Assembly (NCBI GenBank): GCA_964561925.1
Contig: CAZLRW010000005.1
Location: forward strand, 17,168-81,167
Direction: 5' to 3'
DNA: 64,000 nucleotides
Source of the DNA: SZUA-430 sp964561925
GTDB taxonomy: Bacteria > Pseudomonadota > Alphaproteobacteria > Micropepsales > Micropepsaceae
Translations under genes and position numbers: made by a program
Notes under the pieces: generated by a model
Told to the model about the DNA's origin: nothing
Database searches by the model: none
What the model saw: the letters and a program-made list of their open reading frames with translations, nothing else
Shown here: piece by piece, positions 33,686-42,130 of the stretch
Layout of the letters: every line of letters begins with the position of its first letter
Position numbering within the stretch: position 1 is the first letter of the stretch

Positions 33686-34297
33686 TCACCGGGCTTGGGT
33701 GCTCGGCAACAGCGCCCTGAACCGCTCGACGAAGCGCTTCTGGGCCTCTGCTGTCGGCAGGGGTTGGAGTTTGGCTTGTGTCACGCCGCGCGGCGAACCG
33801 AAAAACGTGAGCGCCTCCTCAGGCGCAAATCCTGCGAGCTGCGTCGCCTCGAAGAACGCGGCCGCCTTGTCGGCCCGCTTGATCAGCGCGGTCATTTCCT
33901 CGGGAAGATGCGCGGGCAGGCCGAAGCGCACATGAATGGCCGCAAGCAGCTTGTTCTCGAGCACCTTGTAGTCGAGCCCGACCGCCGCCTTGAACGGACT
34001 GATCAGGTCGCCGACCACGTACTCCGGCGCGTCGTGCAGCAACGCCGCCAGCCGCCAGCGATGCGCGATTCCGGGCTTCAGCTGCGCCGTCAAGTCTTCG
34101 ACCAGCATGCAATGCTGCGCGACTGAGAAGGCGTGGTCGCCGAACGTCTGCCCGTTCCAGCGCGCGACACGCGCAAGCCCGTGCGCGATGTCTTCGATCT
34201 CGACGTCGAACGGCGACGGGTCGAGCAGGTCGAGCCTTCGTCCCGACAGCATGCGCTGCCAGGCGCGCGTTTGCACCGCTCTTTGGACTTTCGCCAT
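33686..34297 (-). CDS. HD-domain phosphohydrolase, YfbR-like
   Basis: A 203-residue HD hydrolase. Metal-binding residues are visible as a first histidine near H55/H62 (GDHAFSVAQHCMLV), H88-D89 (ALLHDAPEYVVGDLISP) and a later Asp in the second half. The order and spacing resemble the 5'-deoxynucleotidase YfbR family. It heads the operon with the phosphatase and nadQ; a nucleotide-phosphatase activity would suit nucleotide/NAD homeostasis, but substrate and link to NadQ are inferred. Confidence 0.8.
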   Translation of the reverse strand: MAKVQRAVQTRAWQRMLSGRRLDLLDPSPFDVEIEDIAHGLARVARWNGQTFGDHAFSVAQHCMLVEDLTAQLKPGIAHRWRLAALLHDAPEYVVGDLISPFKAAVGLDYKVLENKLLAAIHVRFGLPAHLPEEMTALIKRADKAAAFFEATQLAGFAPEEALTFFGSPRGVTQAKLQPLPTAEAQKRFVERFRALLPSTQAR

Positions 34298-34349
34298 CGC
34301 CGACCCGAAGCCGCAACCTTAAGGAAGCGGCGAGGATGACCCCAAGTGC

Positions 34350-34363
34350 TTGATTCAAGTCAA
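34350..34363. promoter_or_regulatory. FNR/FixK-type binding site upstream of the universal stress gene
   Basis: TTGATTCAAGTCAA fits the FixK/FNR form TTGA-N6-TCAA and differs from TTGAT-N4-ATCAA at one base. Its centre is about 64 bp before the ATG at 34421, compatible with an activator at about -41.5 and transcription starting near 34398. This implies induction under low oxygen. Confidence 0.65.
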
Positions 34364-34420
34364 GGAGAGCGTAGTCTTGAAGGGCTACTTTCGCCCAAGG
34401 TCCACGAAAGGGAGCGCCAC

Positions 34421-35281
34421 ATGGCCTACCGCAAAATCTTGGTTCCGCTGACGGGCGGCGAACGCGACGCACATGTTCTGAGCGCCGCCTTCGATATCGC
34501 CAAAGCCTACGCCAGCCACGTCTCGGCCGTTTATGTGCGCCCCGATCCCAGCGAAGTTCTGCCGTACCTGGGCGAGGGCATCTCGGCCGGCGTGATCCAG
34601 GAGATCATGGACGCCTCACGCGACGCCTCGAACCGCTCCGCGGCATCGGCGCGCGCCGCGCTGGACAAGGCCGCCAAGACGGCCGGCGCCTCCGTGCATC
34701 AACCGGCGCAGGCGGGTCTCGGCGCATCGTTTCACGTTCGCGAAGGACTTGCAGAGGAAGTCCTGGCTGAGGAGGCGCGCCTCTCCGATCTCGTCGTTTT
34801 CGACACCCCCGCCGAATCCAAGGACGCGACCGCCCGCGCGACGATCGAATCGGCGCTGTTGAACGGCCGCAAACCGTTGCTGCTCGTCCCGCACCGCGCG
34901 GCCAAGATCGTCGGCACGAAGGTCGCGATCGGTTGGGACGGCGGGGCCGCGGCCGCGCATGCGATCTCGGCTGCGATCCCGATGCTGGCGCGCGCGGAGG
35001 CGGTCGAGATCTTGAACGTGACCGCAGGCCCGATCGACACGGTGCAGATGGACCGCCTGCGCGACTATCTGCGGCTGCACGGTTTGAGCGCGGTCGAGCA
35101 CGGCATCAATCCGGGCAGCCAGGGCACCGCCTCGACGCTGGTCGACGCGGCGCAGCGCGCAGGCGCGGGTCTGCTCGTCATCGGCGGCTACGGCCATAGC
35201 CGTTTGCGCGAGATGGTGCTTGGCGGCGTGACGCGCCATATCTTTGCCAGCGTCACGATGCCGGTCTTCATGGCACATTGA
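34421..35281 (+). CDS. Universal stress protein, tandem UspA domains
   Basis: A 286-residue protein with two UspA-type domains. The first (about 1-145) begins MAYRKILVPLTGGERD; the second (about 160-286) begins VAIGWDGGAAAAHAI and ends with LLVIGGYGHSRLREMVLGGV plus TRHIFASVTMPVFMAH. The final G-x2-G-x9-G-(S/V)-like ATP-binding motif is recognisable (GGYGHSRLREMVLGGVT). GGGAG before the ATG is a good ribosome-binding site, so the open extension to 34346 was rejected. The FNR/FixK box upstream suggests oxygen-limitation control, as for many alphaproteobacterial Usp genes. Confidence 0.9.
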   Translation: MAYRKILVPLTGGERDAHVLSAAFDIAKAYASHVSAVYVRPDPSEVLPYLGEGISAGVIQEIMDASRDASNRSAASARAALDKAAKTAGASVHQPAQAGLGASFHVREGLAEEVLAEEARLSDLVVFDTPAESKDATARATIESALLNGRKPLLLVPHRAAKIVGTKVAIGWDGGAAAAHAISAAIPMLARAEAVEILNVTAGPIDTVQMDRLRDYLRLHGLSAVEHGINPGSQGTASTLVDAAQRAGAGLLVIGGYGHSRLREMVLGGVTRHIFASVTMPVFMAH

Positions 35282-35291
35282 GGAGCACGAC

Positions 35292-35657
35292 ATGCCGTTG
35301 TTTCACGTCCGCCTCGAACTCGCGCGCTCGAAGGAATTCCCGAACGGCAGCGCGCGTCACGGCTACGAATTCGTCGCGCCGCTCGACGCCGCCGGTCACC
35401 TGAGCTCGGACGAGTGGAAGAAGAACAAGGCGAGATGCACAGTGCGCCGCTTCACGGCCGGTGAAGACGACGAGAAAGGACTTCTGATCGACGTCGGCCG
35501 CGGCTGGCACTTCGACTACGACGCGCACGACACGGACGACGACGAGCCGCTGTTCAAACTCGACCGGCACACCGTGAAGGCCGGCGAATACCTCTCGATC
35601 ACAGAACACGACGGCGTGTTGCGCACGTTCAAAATCGTGAGCGTCCGGCCGGTCTGA
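35292..35657 (+). CDS. Conserved hypothetical protein, 121 residues
   Basis: A small acidic soluble protein with no signal peptide or membrane segment. Recognisable stretches are FHVRLELARSKEFPNGSARH, WKKNKARCTVRRFTAGEDDE and GWHFDYDAHDTDDDEPLFKL. I recognise it as an alphaproteobacterial conserved hypothetical but not a function. The start at 35292 follows GAGGAGC, 10 bp after the Usp stop, so both genes probably share the FixK-controlled transcript, which ends at a terminator at 35669-35688. Confidence 0.75.
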   Translation: MPLFHVRLELARSKEFPNGSARHGYEFVAPLDAAGHLSSDEWKKNKARCTVRRFTAGEDDEKGLLIDVGRGWHFDYDAHDTDDDEPLFKLDRHTVKAGEYLSITEHDGVLRTFKIVSVRPV

Positions 35658-35668
35658 GCCCGGATATT

Positions 35669-35688
35669 TTCGCGTACCGCGAATTTTT
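35669..35688 (+). terminator. Rho-independent terminator after the Usp operon
   Basis: TTCGCG-TAC-CGCGAA (35669-35683) followed by a T5 run, 11 bp after the stop of the 121-residue gene. Confidence 0.75.
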
Positions 35689-36060
35689 GCAGCAGCGAAC
35701 CCCGCAAACGGCGAGTGACCGGGTGGAACCAAACGTGATCGCGCCATGACAAAGAGCTGACGCGGCCACTGTGTCTCCGAATCAAGTGAAGCGGGAATGG
35801 TCGCGTTGGTGCAGAGCCGGTGACGGCAAAGAAAAAGAAAGCGCGCTCGGCAGTCGAACGAAAGTGATCGGCGTTCGTTCTTGTGAGGTTCCGCTCGTTT
35901 TAACCGATTTCCCCCGCTGCGCGCAGTCCCGATTTCGCGAGTCCTGCGGCACGCGCGCGGGCGCCGATCACGCAGTGGAACAAGTGCGCGCAAAGGTGCG
36001 TGCGTTTTCGCACAATGTCGATGCATTGCGACCGTTGCGCGATGCAGCGAACGTGATCGT
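35689..36060. other. Non-coding stretch between Usp operon and FabH-like gene
   Basis: About 370 bp with no convincing gene on either strand; short frames here are unsupported. GC content appears lower than in the flanking genes and there is a purine-rich patch near 35828-35846. I see no repeat, tRNA or clear regulatory motif. It forms the 3' side of the minus-strand FabH-like gene. Confidence 0.5.
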
Positions 36061-37185
36061 TCAGTTCGCTTTGCGCACGATGACGCTGCCGGCCGAGTAT
36101 CCTGCGCCGAACGAGCAAATGACGCCGTGATCGCCCGCGCGCAGGTCGTCGCTGTATTTGTGAAACGCGATGATCGATCCCGCCGAACTGGTGTTGGCAT
36201 AGGTGTCGAGAATGACCGGCGATTCGCCCGGCAGTGGATCGCGCCCCAGCACTTTGCGGGCGATGAAGTCGTTCATGTTGATGTTGGCTTGATGCAGCCA
36301 CAGCCGCTTCAAGCTCGCGGGCGCGATCTTCTCGTCGGCCAGGTGAGCGACGATGAGCTCGGCCACCATCGGCACGACTTCCTTGAAGACCTTCCGGCCT
36401 TCCTGCACGAACAGCTTGTCGGCTTTGCCGACACCCTCGGGCGCCGCCCGGTTCAAGAAGCCGAAATTGTTGCGGATGTTGTTCGAGAATTGGGTCTTGA
36501 GCCGCGTGCCCAAAATCTCCCAAACATGTTTTCCGCGCGCCTTTGCCGCCGGTTCGACGACGAGCGCGGTCGCCACGTCGCCGAAGATGAAGTGACTGTC
36601 CCGGTCGCGGAAGTTCAAATGGCCGGAGCAGATTTCCGGATTGACGACCAGCGCCGCCTTTGCGTTCCCTGCGCGGATCATGTCCGCCGCCGCCTGCAGG
36701 CCGAACGTCGCCGAAGAGCAGGCGACGTTCATGTCGAAGGCGAAGCCTTCGCAGCCGAGCGCGTTTTGCACTTCGATGGCGATGGCGGGATAGGCCCGCT
36801 GCAGGTTCGAACAAGCGACGAGAACGCAGTCGATCTCGCTTGCCGAACGTCCGGCGCGCGCCAGCGCTTCCTTCGCGGCGGTGACCGCCATCTCGGCAAG
36901 GATGGAAAGCTGCTCGTTCGGTCGCTCGGGGATGCGCGGACACATCACATCCGGATCGAGGATGTGCTCCTTCTCGACCACGAAGCGGCTCTTGATGCCG
37001 GAGGCCTTGAGGACGAAGTCGACGCTGGATTCTTGCAGCGGCTGCATCTTGCCGGCGGCAATCGCGGTCGCGTTCTCTGCGTTGGACTTTCTGACATAGG
37101 CGTTGAAGGCTTGGACCAGCTCTTCGTTGCTGATCGAATGGGGCGGCGTGTAGAGGCCTGTGCCGCTGATCGCGATGGCCGTCAC
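36061..37185 (-). CDS. Beta-ketoacyl-ACP synthase III-like protein
   Basis: A 374-residue thiolase-fold synthase. The catalytic triad is visible: Cys156 (DMNVACSSATFGLQ), His in KRLWLHQANINMND and Asn in LDTYANTSSAGS. At about 374 residues it is longer than E. coli FabH (317) and resembles the longer Pseudomonas PA3286-type KAS III, which uses acyl-CoA from beta-oxidation. The start is GTG at 37185, preceded by GAGG; the open frame runs farther upstream but without a better site. The product is probably a 3-oxoacyl chain for fatty-acid or specialised lipid synthesis. Confidence 0.88.
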   Translation of the reverse strand: MTAIAISGTGLYTPPHSISNEELVQAFNAYVRKSNAENATAIAAGKMQPLQESSVDFVLKASGIKSRFVVEKEHILDPDVMCPRIPERPNEQLSILAEMAVTAAKEALARAGRSASEIDCVLVACSNLQRAYPAIAIEVQNALGCEGFAFDMNVACSSATFGLQAAADMIRAGNAKAALVVNPEICSGHLNFRDRDSHFIFGDVATALVVEPAAKARGKHVWEILGTRLKTQFSNNIRNNFGFLNRAAPEGVGKADKLFVQEGRKVFKEVVPMVAELIVAHLADEKIAPASLKRLWLHQANINMNDFIARKVLGRDPLPGESPVILDTYANTSSAGSIIAFHKYSDDLRAGDHGVICSFGAGYSAGSVIVRKAN

Positions 37186-37289
37186 GGTTAACCTCGTGAA
37201 ACGTATGGCTGTTGGCCGTGTGTAACCCATTGCGCCGTGCGGTGCATCCCCCCAATGTGCGGCCCGTCGGGCCGCGAAGGACATGACGC

Positions 37290-37997
37290 GTGAGCGAACG
37301 AAACAAAGCGCTGGTTTTGTTTTCCGGCGGGCAAGATTCGGCAACTTGCCTCGTCTGGGCCCTCGCACGCTTCGACTCCGTCGAAACCGTCGGCTTTTCC
37401 TACGGTCAGCGCCACGTGGTGGAACTCGACGTCCGCACGCGATTCGTCTCCGCCTTGCGCGCCCGATTCCCCCACTGGGGCGCGCGCCTCGGCGAAGACC
37501 ACGTCGTCGATCTATCTGTGATCAAGGCACTGGGCCGGACCGCTCTCACCGGCGACGTCGAAATCGCGATGGGCAAGAACGGACTGCCGACCACGTTCGT
37601 GCCCGGCCGCAACATCTTCTTCTTCACCGCAGCCGCGGCCCTCGCGTACCGGCGCGGCATCAAGCACCTCGTCGGCGGCATGTGCGAGACGGACTACTCC
37701 GGCTATCCCGATTGCCGCGACGATACGCTGAAGAGCTTGCAGGTTGCGCTAAACCTTGGCCTCGACGCCCGCTTCGTCGTCGACACGCCGCTGATGTGGC
37801 GCGACAAGGCGGCGACCTGGGCGCTCGCGCACGAACTCGGCGGCGCGCCGCTCGTCGACCTGATCGTCGAGGAAACGCACTCCTGCTACCGCGGCGATCG
37901 TGCGGCGCGCCATGCCTGGGGCTACGGCTGTGCCGCCTGTCCGGCGTGCGAGTTGCGCGCCAACGGCTGGGCACGCTACGACGCCGCGCGAAAATGA
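37290..37997 (+). CDS. queC: 7-cyano-7-deazaguanine synthase
   Basis: QueC makes preQ0, the queuosine precursor, from 7-carboxy-7-deazaguanine and ammonia using ATP. The 235-residue product has the ATP pyrophosphatase loop FSGGQDSATC (11-20), FVPGRNIFFFTAAAALAYRR, and the C-terminal zinc cysteines in HAWGYGCAACPACELRANG. The stop overlaps the queE start, so the pair is coupled. Both enzymes of this branch point are thus adjacent; queD is not in the window. Confidence 0.96.
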   Translation: MSERNKALVLFSGGQDSATCLVWALARFDSVETVGFSYGQRHVVELDVRTRFVSALRARFPHWGARLGEDHVVDLSVIKALGRTALTGDVEIAMGKNGLPTTFVPGRNIFFFTAAAALAYRRGIKHLVGGMCETDYSGYPDCRDDTLKSLQVALNLGLDARFVVDTPLMWRDKAATWALAHELGGAPLVDLIVEETHSCYRGDRAARHAWGYGCAACPACELRANGWARYDAARK

Positions 37998-38629
37998 CGT
38001 ACGCGGTCAAGGAAATCTTCTACACGCTGCAAGGCGAAGGCATGCGCGCCGGACGCGCCGCCGTCTTCTGCCGCTTTGCCGGATGCAATCTGTGGTCGGG
38101 CCGCGAAGAAGATCGTGCGTCCGCCGTCTGCCGCTTCTGCGATACCGAGTTCGTGGGCACGGACGGACAGGGCGGCGGCAAGTTCGAAACGGCGGCGGCG
38201 CTCGCCGATGCTATCGTCGGCGCATGGCGCGGCGGCGGCGCCGGCAAGCCCTATGTCGTGTTCACCGGCGGCGAGCCGTTGCTCCAGCTCGACGGCACAT
38301 TGATCGACGCCGTCCACGCCAAAGGCTTTGAGATCGCCGTCGAAACGAACGGCACGATTGCGGCCCCAGCAGGCATCGACTGGATTTGCGTAAGTCCTAA
38401 AGCCGGCGCCGAACTTGTTCAACGCACGGGAAACGAACTGAAGCTCGTCTATCCGCAAGCGGGCGCAGAGCCCGAACGCTACGAAGCGCTCGCGTTCGAT
38501 CACTTTCTGCTGCAAGCGATGTGGGGCGATCATACGCAGGACAACATGCGCGCCGCCGCACACTATTGCATGACGCATCCGCGCTGGCGCCTGTCCGTGC
38601 AATCCCACAAGTGGATCGGAATCCCTTAG
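37994..38629 (+). CDS. queE: 7-carboxy-7-deazaguanine synthase
   Basis: QueE is a radical-SAM enzyme that rearranges 6-carboxytetrahydropterin to 7-carboxy-7-deazaguanine. The 211-residue product has the long variant cluster motif C31-x14-C46-x2-C49 (GCNLWSGREEDRASAVCRFC), with an insertion relative to the classical C-x3-C-x2-C. GGEPLLQLDGTLIDAVHAKG follows, as does ISPKAGAEL-like VSPKAGAELV. The ATG at 37994 overlaps the queC stop. Confidence 0.95.
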   Translation: MTYAVKEIFYTLQGEGMRAGRAAVFCRFAGCNLWSGREEDRASAVCRFCDTEFVGTDGQGGGKFETAAALADAIVGAWRGGGAGKPYVVFTGGEPLLQLDGTLIDAVHAKGFEIAVETNGTIAAPAGIDWICVSPKAGAELVQRTGNELKLVYPQAGAEPERYEALAFDHFLLQAMWGDHTQDNMRAAAHYCMTHPRWRLSVQSHKWIGIP

Positions 38630-40266
38630 GCCAGCCACCCGCGATAGGCGGCAAGGCGCCCGGCCAGCGGGATCGAAATCGTCACGTCGAAGCGGTAACG
38701 GCCGTTCTCGTCGACACCCGCTGAGGCCTGCGTCGATGGCGTCGCAAAGCGCGGCAAAGGCACTTTGCCCAGCCACGCTCGCCGCACCGAAAGCGAAAAT
38801 CCTTGCGTGTCTGCTCGGGCATCGAGTTCAAGCGACACCGCGCCGAACCGTTCGATGAGCCGGTCGCGATCGCCACCCGCGCTGAGGTGACTCTCGAACG
38901 CATGCCCGCCGAACCGGCGAATCCAGATTTCGCCGTCGCCCGCGCGCTCGATCGTCACGTTGGCCGGGACCCCGCGCGCCGTCGGCGGAAACCCGAACAG
39001 GCTGGCGATCAACCGTCCCACCCAAGTTTCCGCGCCGTCGATGTCGGCGGTGCCTTGAAAGTCGCGCGCCGGATCGGCTTCGTGCGCGGCGCGTACCGCG
39101 GGCGGCATCGAATCGAAGCCGGCGAGCGCGCGGCGAAACAGCGCCGTCCGCTCCAGCATCCGCGTGTCCCGCGCAGTGCGAATCTGAAACCGCTTCATCT
39201 CCGCTTCGATCGCCGCGAAATCGAGCAGGCCGACGCATGCCGTCGCGCCGGTTTGGCCCAAAGCGCCCGACAACAGCCGCTTGACGATCGCAAGCGCGGG
39301 CAACGTGGGAATGACGGGCCCGTCGCCGCCTTCCGCGACCAGTGTCCATGTCGTGGTCAGCCTTGCACCGTCGGCATAAATGCCTGTCACCTCGACGACC
39401 ATGCCGCCGCTGTCGCTGGCGAGCCCGCGCACGAGCGCGGATGCATCTTTGAGCGGCTCGGCGAGTGGCGCGAGCGTGCGCATGAAGCCCGCACGCACCG
39501 CAAAGCTCAGGCACCAAAGCCCGAGGTGCAGAATTGAAAGCTCGAGCCCCGCGCGGAAGATGGCGTTGCGCACTGTCGGAAACCGCCGGGGCAGGAGGTC
39601 GAGATCGGGCGTTTCGACCAGCGACACGAGCCGCACGCCCAGATCGGCGAACCGCCGCCGCTCGAGCAAACCCCACCCCGGCACGTTGATCCAACGTCCG
39701 TGGCGCAACACGGAAACCGGCCGCCCGACATAGCTCAAGATCGCCTTGATGACGGCCAGGCCATAGACCACGCGGCCGCCCGGCGAGATCGCGACGTCGA
39801 TGTCGTCGACGCGCTTCCATCCGCGCGTGATCTCGTCGAGCACGGCGTGACTGAGCGCGGGCGTGGAACTGGCGCCGCTGACCGCGAGCACGCCGCGCGC
39901 TTTGGCTTGCGCGTCGAGCGCGCCGAATCCGGCAACGAAGTCGCGCGCGTCCGCCAGGTCGACGTAATGCGCGCCCGCCGCAATGACGGCCTCCGCGAAG
40001 CGATAAGATTGCCCTTGAAACGGACCGGCGGCATCGACGACGCACACCGCCTGCAGCGCCGCGATGTCGGCCGCAACGGCTTTCTCCCGGTCGAGCACCG
40101 CGCGCGACACGCGCGACTGCCACGACGTCATGCCGTCGATCGCTTCTTGGGCGCGCGCGGCCGACCGGCCGCACACGACCACATGGCACAAGCCTGTGCG
40201 TGCCAATCCGTGGACGAGATGCCGGCCGAACGTGCCCGCGCCGCCGACGACGGCGACGCGAGGCAG
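38626..40266 (-). CDS. Saccharopine-dehydrogenase-like protein with DUF4166
   Basis: A protein of about 546 residues with an N-terminal Rossmann domain typical of the saccharopine dehydrogenase family (VAVVGGAGTFGRHLVHGLA) and a C-terminal DUF4166-like region (about 390-546, including GRLIASLFGFPPTARGVPAN). Start choice is difficult: a TTG at 40206 would delete the G-x-G-x-x-G nucleotide loop, and no ATG, GTG or TTG lies just before it; CTG at 40266 or 40275 fits. The gene starts 6 bp or less beyond the stop of the lipoprotein gene, so it may be translationally coupled. The stop overlaps queE's by 4 bp. Substrate unknown. Confidence 0.75.
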   Translation of the reverse strand: MPRVAVVGGAGTFGRHLVHGLARTGLCHVVVCGRSAARAQEAIDGMTSWQSRVSRAVLDREKAVAADIAALQAVCVVDAAGPFQGQSYRFAEAVIAAGAHYVDLADARDFVAGFGALDAQAKARGVLAVSGASSTPALSHAVLDEITRGWKRVDDIDVAISPGGRVVYGLAVIKAILSYVGRPVSVLRHGRWINVPGWGLLERRRFADLGVRLVSLVETPDLDLLPRRFPTVRNAIFRAGLELSILHLGLWCLSFAVRAGFMRTLAPLAEPLKDASALVRGLASDSGGMVVEVTGIYADGARLTTTWTLVAEGGDGPVIPTLPALAIVKRLLSGALGQTGATACVGLLDFAAIEAEMKRFQIRTARDTRMLERTALFRRALAGFDSMPPAVRAAHEADPARDFQGTADIDGAETWVGRLIASLFGFPPTARGVPANVTIERAGDGEIWIRRFGGHAFESHLSAGGDRDRLIERFGAVSLELDARADTQGFSLSVRRAWLGKVPLPRFATPSTQASAGVDENGRYRFDVTISIPLAGRLAAYRGWLA

Positions 40267-40271
40267 AACCG

Positions 40272-40865
40272 TCAGGGCTTGACCGCGCCGGACACGGCCG
40301 CGGCCGCCGGGCCCGACAGATCCTGCAGCGGCCCCAAAGGCTTCTTCTCGGTTTTCACTTCCAGGATCGTGGGCGTGCCGGACCAGAGTTTGTAGACGAC
40401 GACGCCGTTCTGCACGAGCAGCAGCATCGAGGCCTTCCAGCCTGTCGACGTCGTCTCACGCTCGAACCCCAGCACGTCGAGCGCGACGTTGCCCGTGCGA
40501 TCTTTCGACGAAACCGACGGCTCGGCCAGCCAGCCCGTGCAAGCTTGCCGCGCGGTCAAGCAGCCCTGCACCGCGGGATCCAGATCCTCCGCCTTCATCG
40601 ATTGCTGCGGCAGGAAGCGCGGCACCAGATCGAGGTAGTTGAGCACCCGGATGTTCGGCGTCGAATAGGGATCGAATCCGCGCGCCTTGAGTTCGCGCGT
40701 CGTGGTCACGAACGGCTTGACCTGGGCGTAGGCGTCTTCGGCGCTCTTGTAGGTTTGGAACGGCGACTCGGTCGTCTCCACAGTCGAGGGCAGAACGCCC
40801 CAGCTCGCGCAGGCCGAGAGCGAAAGCGCCGCCGACGCGGCCACCGCAAAACGCAACACTATCAT
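40272..40865 (-). CDS. Hypothetical lipoprotein, 197 residues
   Basis: The start at 40865 begins a lipoprotein signal: MIVLRFAVAASAALSLSAC, where Cys19 in the L-S-A-C lipobox would carry the lipid. An upstream open extension to 40937 would hide the signal, so it was rejected. The mature part has SPFQTYKSAEDAYAQVKPF and ARGFDPYSTPNIRVLNYLDL then VPRFLPQQSM. A beta-rich end (SMLLLVQNGVVVYKLWSG) follows, and the C terminus is Ala/Pro-rich. I do not recognise the family. It is upstream of, and overlaps in translation coupling with, the saccharopine-dehydrogenase-like gene. Confidence 0.7.
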   Translation of the reverse strand: MIVLRFAVAASAALSLSACASWGVLPSTVETTESPFQTYKSAEDAYAQVKPFVTTTRELKARGFDPYSTPNIRVLNYLDLVPRFLPQQSMKAEDLDPAVQGCLTARQACTGWLAEPSVSSKDRTGNVALDVLGFERETTSTGWKASMLLLVQNGVVVYKLWSGTPTILEVKTEKKPLGPLQDLSGPAAAAVSGAVKP

Positions 40866-40970
40866 TGTCAAACTCGGATCGATCGGAGGGGAATGCGCAT
40901 TGTGGCGGCAAACGCCGGGCGACGCAATTTCGAACATCCTTGACGCTCGTCACAAGTCCGGCCGGGAGCG

Positions 40971-41924
40971 TCAGCCCTGGTGCGCGTTCGCCTTGAGAAT
41001 CCGCGCCAAACGGTCGGGATAGTCCGTGCACAGCCCGTCGACGCCGAGATCGCTCAGCCGGTCGAGGTCGGCCGGCTCGTTCACCGTCCACGCGCCCACT
41101 TTCAGCCCGAGGTCTCGCGCCTCGCTCAGCGTCGCCCGGTTGATGTCCGCGAAATAGGGGAACCAGCCCTCGCCGCCGGCGGCCTTGATCGCCCGTGCGA
41201 CGGTCTTGTGCTTCGGCCTGTCGAAACCGCCCGTCCACGGCGCCGCGTTTTGTTCAAGCGCCCGCAGCCGCTCAAGCTCCGCCTTCGGCGGCGGCCCGTG
41301 TTCCGCCGGTGGTGCCGCCGTGCCGAACCAACTTTGCGGCAGCGTCGTGAACCAGCACTCGACCTTGGGTGCGAGCTTCTTGGCCGCCAGCAGCGCCGGC
41401 CAATCGAATCCGACAAGCACCGAACGGTCGAGAAACTTCTCGCGCTTGAGCACGCGAATGACGGCTTCCGCCATCGCTTCGGGCCCGGCCGTGCGCGACC
41501 GGTCCATGAAGTTGCTCTTCAATTCGATCCAAAGCCGTTCGGCCCCGCCCGACCGCTTCAGCAGCCAGATCACGTCCGCAAGCCGCGGGATGCGTTCGCC
41601 GTCGGCGGGCATCTGTTCCGGATAGCGCGCCCCGTACTTCGACTGCGGCTTCAACCGCCCGATGTCGTAGGTTTGCAGCTGCGCATAGGAGACATCCTTC
41701 AACAGCGGCCCGCTCGCCTCAAGCCACCGTCCGTCCGCGTCGCGCACGATGTCGGCCTTGAGCGCATCGTCGTGAAACACGACGACCGTGCCGTCCTTGG
41801 CGACATGCACGTCGAGTTCGAATCCGTCGACGCCGAGGTCGAGCGCGTTGGCGAAAGCGGCGAGCGTGTTCTCGGGCCTTAAGCCCGCACCCCCGCGATG
41901 GGCAATGTTGAGTGGTCTGGTCAC
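40971..41924 (-). CDS. Glycerophosphodiester phosphodiesterase
   Basis: GDPD enzymes hydrolyse glycerophosphodiesters to glycerol 3-phosphate and an alcohol. The 317-residue product has the N-terminal metal and catalytic motifs IAHRGGAGLRPENTLAAF (His9-Arg10, then Glu-Asn-Thr), VDGFELDVHVAKDGTVVVFHD (E-x-D and the second His), and a C-terminal VGAWTVNEPADLDRLSDLGV followed by DGLCTDYPD. No signal peptide is seen, so it acts in the cytoplasm. It is upstream of the lipoprotein gene by about 105 bp and may be co-transcribed. Confidence 0.92.
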   Translation of the reverse strand: MTRPLNIAHRGGAGLRPENTLAAFANALDLGVDGFELDVHVAKDGTVVVFHDDALKADIVRDADGRWLEASGPLLKDVSYAQLQTYDIGRLKPQSKYGARYPEQMPADGERIPRLADVIWLLKRSGGAERLWIELKSNFMDRSRTAGPEAMAEAVIRVLKREKFLDRSVLVGFDWPALLAAKKLAPKVECWFTTLPQSWFGTAAPPAEHGPPPKAELERLRALEQNAAPWTGGFDRPKHKTVARAIKAAGGEGWFPYFADINRATLSEARDLGLKVGAWTVNEPADLDRLSDLGVDGLCTDYPDRLARILKANAHQG

Positions 41925-42082
41925 GGTCGTTCGGCCGCCACTCTAACACCAAGCCGCGCCCGATTGCGCGGGTAGAGATATGACGGTTTTGCGCCCCGCT
42001 GACGCGAACGAATCCGGCACGCCGTGGTCAAGACGCCGGACAGTTGCCGTCCGTGAGGAGCGCAACCTCATGGGAAACGAAG

Positions 42083-42106
42083 ACGGCGCGAACTTGCGTT
42101 CGCGCC
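42083..42106 (-). terminator. Hairpin 3' of the small secreted protein gene
   Basis: CGGCGCGAAC-TTGC-GTTCGCGCCG has 10-bp perfect arms and a 4-base loop, 25 bp beyond the stop at 42131 on the minus strand. No T run follows on that strand, so it is either a weak terminator or an RNA-stability hairpin. Confidence 0.5.
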
Positions 42107-42130
42107 GGCTCGATTCAGGCCGTCGGTGAG

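Noticed and set aside
37186..37289. PreQ1 riboswitch upstream of queC
   Set aside because: The 104 bp between the FabH-like gene and queC shows no recognisable preQ1 aptamer core; gene order alone is not evidence.
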